The notes beneath the pieces are model-generated. The model was not told where the DNA came from and made no database searches. It saw nothing but the letters and a program-made list of their open reading frames with translations. This document shows, piece by piece, positions 63,510 through 64,000 of a DNA stretch of 64,000 bases (its first letter is position 1; every line of letters begins with the position of its first letter). The translations under genes were made by a program, and so were the position numbers. Source of the DNA: Prorocentrum cordatum (taxonomy: Eukaryota; Sar; Dinophyceae; Prorocentrales; Prorocentraceae); assembly GCA_963575745.1 (NCBI GenBank), contig CAUYUJ010017782.1, positions 192,001-256,000 of the forward strand, written 5' to 3'.

Positions 63510-63595
63510 TCTCTTGGATGCCTCCTGGGGGCTTCTTGAGGGCTTCTCGGGGGCCTCCTGTGGGGGCCTCCTGTGGGCCTCTTGGGGGCCTCTTG
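63510..63595. repeat. Short CTTGGGG array
   Basis: CTCTTGGATGCCTCCTGGGG to CCTCTTGGGGGCCTCTTGG: about eight units of the family seen at 640, 2460, 4035, 5725, 32195 and 33185. Confidence 0.8.
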
Positions 63596-63718
63596 GCCTT
63601 CCGAGGCCCGGACTTCTGGAACGCCCGCGTGCACCTGTGTGCGTCCTGGCCTGGTGCTTCGCCCCCCTCTGTCGGCCGTCTCCCTCCCCCTAGCTTTCTA
63701 AGCCCTTCCGAAGCTGGC

Positions 63719-64000
63719 ATGGACTCGCAGACAGGCGACGCCCTGAGCTTGTTCAGCCACGTCAGGGTCGGCGACCGTCTTCGGGTGAGGGCGGGCATGG
63801 GATATCATGCCGACGGCAAGGAGTACTACAAGTCTGGCGACGAAGGTGAGATCATGAAGATCGTCACCGACACACAGGGCAGCGACAAGGCCGTTGTGCG
63901 GTGGGCGCGCACGCGTCAAAGCAGCGTCGCGCCGATCGCTTCTCTCCATAAGAGGTTCGTGCGCATCACTGAAGGATTGGCCAGGACCGTGGGCATGCTG
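63719..64000 (+). CDS. N-terminal exon of an unknown protein, cut by window edge
   Basis: ATG at 63719 opens 94 codons to the window end without stop: MDSQTGDALSLFSHVRVGDR, then LRVRAGMGYHADGKEYYKSG, EGEIMKIVTDTQGSDKAVVR and SLHKRFVRITEGLARTVGML. The pattern VGDRLRV...GDEGEIMKIV...AVVRW resembles a small SH3-like or KOW-type barrel in which a basic protein strand is bound, but this is only by resemblance. Balanced codon use and domain-like spacing support a real exon. Acceptor-like CCTAG (63692) and CCGAAG (63713) lie just upstream. A CTTGGGG array sits 120 bp upstream. Confidence 0.55.
   Translation, partial: MDSQTGDALSLFSHVRVGDRLRVRAGMGYHADGKEYYKSGDEGEIMKIVTDTQGSDKAVVRWARTRQSSVAPIASLHKRFVRITEGLARTVGML

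Noticed and set aside
61681-63798. 705-codon minus frame
   Set aside because: It joins the 90-bp minisatellite to an unrelated GTC microsatellite, so it is most likely open by repeat period; reported as a repeat and a finding instead.
1-64000. tRNA, rRNA, snRNA or dinoflagellate spliced-leader sequences
   Set aside because: I looked for the spliced-leader wording and tRNA T-loop motifs and saw none; a covariance-model scan would be needed to exclude diverged copies.

Overview
The window looks like nuclear DNA of a dinoflagellate. This is inferred from several things together: high GC with extreme repeat load, LINE relics whose last domain carries the PPC-E-W motif typical of dinoflagellate retroelements, a GC-AG intron, and an intron that is itself an inserted terminal-inverted-repeat (TIR) element flanked by a target-site duplication (an introner). 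No operons, rRNA, tRNA, spliced-leader RNA or CRISPR array was recognised. Most open frames are by-products of triplet microsatellites and minisatellites; only a small part of the window is convincingly protein coding.

Layout. 0-6.4 kb: arrays of a roughly 10-bp CTTGGGG-type unit, several carried inside elements (A, B) with related ends. 6.4-17.3 kb, minus strand: a decayed long LINE (LINE-A) with, in order, an ORF1-like part, coiled coils, an endonuclease split by element C (0.6 kb, 3-bp duplication), a reverse transcriptase that has lost its catalytic aspartates, and a DNA-methyltransferase-like C-terminal domain. 17.5-18.8 kb: two exons of a TMEM209-like gene around a 1-kb pure-pyrimidine intron. 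19.9-24.7 kb: a second minus-strand LINE relic (LINE-B) split by fourteen copies of a 101-bp minisatellite. 24.9-40 kb: isolated exons, microsatellites, several MITE families, another CTTGGGG element (D) and a 0.77-kb palindrome. 41.1-43.9 kb: the best gene, an ATRIP-like protein whose last intron is an introner. 44-57 kb: GAC, GTT and GCC tracts, foldback elements, a relocated piece of the 101-bp minisatellite, and a short beta-propeller-like exon. 57.5-64 kb: exons of a minus-strand membrane protein, about twenty copies of a 90-bp minisatellite, and the first exon of a gene running off the right edge.

The genes do not form a pathway. If correctly identified, the ATRIP-like protein would act with ATR kinase in replication-stress signalling and the TMEM209-like protein at the nuclear envelope. 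The main story is genome structure: at least six families of non-autonomous elements, one shown by its target-site duplication to have made a spliceable intron inside a coding exon, and two LINEs broken by mutation and later insertion.
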